A model generated the notes under the pieces. The model did no database searches. It was not told the origin of the DNA and was given only the letters and a program-made list of their open reading frames with translations. Below are positions 6,226 to 7,873 of a stretch of 7,873 nucleotides of DNA, one piece after another. This stretch comes from Hyphomicrobiales bacterium (GTDB lineage: Bacteria > Pseudomonadota > Alphaproteobacteria > Rhizobiales > Xanthobacteraceae), in assembly GCA_016201085.1 (NCBI GenBank), contig JACQDO010000037.1:1-7873 (forward strand). Direction: 5' to 3'. Each line of letters begins with the position of its first letter. The first letter of the stretch is position 1. Both the position numbers and the translations under genes were made by a program.

Positions 6226-7311
6226 GTGGCTTCCCACGACGTCCCGATCGGCGCGACCCAGGTCAGCCTCGCGGCGCTCAACGAGCGCTCGCGCGAGATT
6301 TTCCGTTCCATCGTCGAAAGCTATCTCGCCACCGGCGAGCCGGTCGGCTCGCGCAACCTGTCGCGCATCCTGCCGATCTCGCTGTCGCCAGCCTCGGTGC
6401 GCAACGTGATGTCGGACCTCGAGCAGCTCGGCCTGATCTATGCCCCGCACACCTCGGCCGGCCGGCTGCCGACCGAACTCGGCCTGCGCTTCTTCGTCGA
6501 CGCGCTGATGCAGATCGGCGATCTGACCGAGGGCGACCGCCACTCGATCGAGGTGCAGGTCGCCGCCGCCGGCGCCAACAAATCGGTGGAAGCCGTGCTC
6601 ACCGAAGCCTCGCAGATGTTGTCGGGCCTCACCCGTTCGGCCGGCGTGGTGCTCACCGCCAAAAACAACGTGCGGCTCAAACATATCGAATTCGTGCGGC
6701 TGGAGCCGGAACGCGCGCTGGCGGTGCTGGTCGCCGAGGACGGCCAGGTCGAGAACCGCGTACTCAATGTGCCGGCCGGGCTGCCGACCTCGGCGCTGAT
6801 CGAGGCCGCCAATTTCCTCAACGCCCGCATCCGCGGCAAAACGCTGGCCGAATTGCGCGCCGAAATCGAAACCGCGCTGACGCAAGGCCAGGCCGAACTC
6901 GATCAGCTCACCCAGAAGATCGTCGCCGCCGGACTGGCGAGCTGGTCGGGCGGCGACAGCGACGACCGCCAGTTGATCGTGCGCGGCCATGCCAATCTGC
7001 TGGAAGACCTGCACGCGCTCGACGATCTGGAACGGGTACGCTCGCTGTTCGATGCGCTGGAGACCAAGCGCGGGGTGATCGATCTCTTGGGCCGCGCCGA
7101 GCGCGCCGACGGCGTGCGCATCTTCATCGGCTCGGAGAACAAGCTGTTTTCGCTGTCGGGTTCCTCCACCATCGTGGCGCCCTATCGCGATAGCGAAGGC
7201 CGCATCGTCGGCGTCATCGGGGTCATCGGCCCGACCCGGCTCAATTATGCCCGCGTCATCCCCATGGTCGATTATACCGCACGCGTGGTCAGCCGCTTAT
7301 TGACCGGTTGA
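6226..7311 (+). CDS. hrcA: Heat-inducible transcription repressor HrcA
   Basis: HrcA represses chaperone operons by binding the CIRCE inverted repeat; GroEL helps keep it active, which links repression to folding load. The protein has 361 residues, typical for alphaproteobacteria. The N-terminal winged helix-turn-helix spans about 17-85: [48 protein letters not shown] and [12 protein letters not shown], the last being the HrcA wing signature. The middle and C-terminal GAF-like and dimerisation regions follow, including [20 protein letters not shown] (140-159), [10 protein letters not shown] (298-307) and [20 protein letters not shown] (329-348), the usual HrcA C-terminal motif. The start is GTG at 6226 with AAGGAG 7 bases before. 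grpE follows after 69 bases. No CIRCE is visible in this window, in line with alphaproteobacteria where the known target is usually groESL. Confidence 0.97.
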   Translation: MASHDVPIGATQVSLAALNERSREIFRSIVESYLATGEPVGSRNLSRILPISLSPASVRNVMSDLEQLGLIYAPHTSAGRLPTELGLRFFVDALMQIGDLTEGDRHSIEVQVAAAGANKSVEAVLTEASQMLSGLTRSAGVVLTAKNNVRLKHIEFVRLEPERALAVLVAEDGQVENRVLNVPAGLPTSALIEAANFLNARIRGKTLAELRAEIETALTQGQAELDQLTQKIVAAGLASWSGGDSDDRQLIVRGHANLLEDLHALDDLERVRSLFDALETKRGVIDLLGRAERADGVRIFIGSENKLFSLSGSSTIVAPYRDSEGRIVGVIGVIGPTRLNYARVIPMVDYTARVVSRLLTG

Positions 7312-7312
7312 A

Positions 7313-7341
7313 CTTGATTTTTTGCCGGTAAACCCTGATAT
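7313..7341 (+). promoter_or_regulatory. Possible promoter in the hrcA-grpE gap, perhaps heat-shock sigma-32 type
   Basis: CTTGATT (7313-7319), 13 bases, then CCCTGATAT (7333-7341). The left box resembles the CTTGAAA -35 of sigma-32 (RpoH) promoters, and the right box loosely resembles the C-rich, AT-ended -10 of that class. Read as a housekeeping promoter it is TTGATT, 16 bases, TGATAT. It lies 40 bases before the grpE ATG. It is a by-eye match only. Confidence 0.3.
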
Positions 7342-7380
7342 CCCACGCATCCGAACACTGTTGAGAATGGATCGATCGCT

Positions 7381-7873
7381 ATGACGGACCGGCCTGCCGC
7401 CGACGATATGGCTGCCAAGCCTGAAGGCGCTTTGCCCGAGGGCGAGGCCACGGCGGCCGCCGCCCCCGCAATGGTGCCGGCGGCGCAGGTTACCGCCGCC
7501 TTGGAGGCGGCTGCCGAATTCAAGGACAAGCTGCTGCGCACGCTGGCCGAGATGGAGAATCTGCGCAAACGCACCGAGCGCGAGATCAACGACGCGCGGG
7601 TCTATGGCATCGCCGGGTTCGCCCGCGATGTGCTGGCGGTCGCCGACAACATGCATCGCGCGCTGGGCACCATCGAAGCCGAACTGCGCGAGCATGCCGA
7701 TGCCAAGATGAAAGCGCTGATCGAGGGCGTCGAGCTGACCGAGCGCGAGCTGATGAAGGTGCTCGAAAAATATGGCGTGACGAAATTCTCGCCCGCGGGC
7801 GAGAAGTTCGATCCGAACGTGCATCAGGCGATGTACGAAGTGCCGGAGTCCGATCTGCCGCCCGGCCACGTCG
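7381..7873 (+). CDS. grpE: GrpE, nucleotide-exchange factor of DnaK (3' end outside window)
   Basis: GrpE is a dimer that releases ADP from DnaK and resets the Hsp70 cycle. The visible part is 164 residues plus one base; the frame is still open at the window edge and only the C-terminal end of the beta domain is missing. After a low-complexity Ala/Pro/Glu-rich N-terminus (about 1-38) come the coiled-coil helix [19 protein letters not shown] (51-69), [15 protein letters not shown] (81-95) of the long-helix/four-helix-bundle part, [20 protein letters not shown] (114-133), and the family signature [14 protein letters not shown] (142-155) of the DnaK-contacting beta domain. The ATG at 7381 gives a normal-length leader. 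Its ribosome-binding site is weak, and a five-codon ATG frame (7367-7384) ends in an ATGA overlap with it. It is 69 bases downstream of hrcA, in the usual hrcA-grpE order. Confidence 0.96.
   Translation, partial: MTDRPAADDMAAKPEGALPEGEATAAAAPAMVPAAQVTAALEAAAEFKDKLLRTLAEMENLRKRTEREINDARVYGIAGFARDVLAVADNMHRALGTIEAELREHADAKMKALIEGVELTERELMKVLEKYGVTKFSPAGEKFDPNVHQAMYEVPESDLPPGHV

Noticed and set aside
6115..7014. 299-codon open frame on - opposite hrcA
   Set aside because: Antisense shadow of HrcA. Rich in Gln, His and Arg, with no motif; it also would run through the hrcA promoter region into rph.
7303..7329. Terminator after hrcA (ACCGG...CCGGT around a T-run)
   Set aside because: Only a 5-bp stem with a 17-base loop, and the T-run lies inside the loop, not after the stem.
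1..7873. A novel defence, mobile or biosynthetic system
   Set aside because: Every substantial gene belongs to a well-known conserved family. There is no integrase, transposase, toxin-antitoxin pair, CRISPR-like spaced repeat, tRNA or compositional island.

Overview
The window is GC-rich DNA with dense, mostly tightly packed genes. It looks like a chromosomal housekeeping segment of an alphaproteobacterium, probably a Hyphomicrobiales (Rhizobiales) member related to Bradyrhizobium, Rhodopseudomonas or Xanthobacteraceae. That view rests on three things: the character of the proteins, the local gene order (rph-rdgB-hemW divergent from hrcA-grpE; rsmI-yraN divergent from an LppC-like lipoprotein gene), and intergenic palindromes of the type scattered through those genomes. 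The taxonomic call is an inference from memory of these families, not a database search.

Layout, left to right. (1) The 3' end of a methyl-accepting chemotaxis protein gene on + (1-582), cut by the window edge. (2) A mosaic palindromic repeat (590-724) filling the gap between convergent genes. (3) On -, rsmI (16S rRNA ribose methyltransferase, 2070-1144) followed by a 14-base overlap and yraN (1157-729). (4) A divergent, relatively AT-rich promoter region (2071-2209), then on + a lipoprotein with a periplasmic-binding-protein fold of the LppC / penicillin-binding-protein-activator family (2210-3427). (5) A strong 40-base hairpin (3434-3473) between convergent genes. (6) On -, the cluster rph (RNase PH) > rdgB (dITP/XTP pyrophosphatase) > hemW (radical SAM haem chaperone), where rph and rdgB overlap by GTGA and hemW follows after 82 bases. 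(7) A divergent 116-base promoter region, then on + hrcA (heat-shock repressor) and the start of grpE (DnaK nucleotide-exchange factor), cut by the right edge.

How the genes relate. hrcA-grpE is a protein-quality-control unit: HrcA represses chaperone operons and GrpE drives the DnaK cycle. rph, rdgB and hemW cover tRNA 3' processing, nucleotide-pool cleaning and haem insertion. rsmI and yraN are paired by translational overlap, and the trio rsmI / LppC-type lipoprotein / yraN also sits together in E. coli (yraL-yraM-yraN) in a different orientation.

I found no mobile element, CRISPR, RNA gene, frameshift or novel defence-type system. The points worth a second look are the two palindromic repeats, the reduced LpoA-like lipoprotein, a hairpin abutting the hemW start, a possible heat-shock promoter in the hrcA-grpE gap, and several start-site questions. 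No gene-free stretch exceeds 146 bases.
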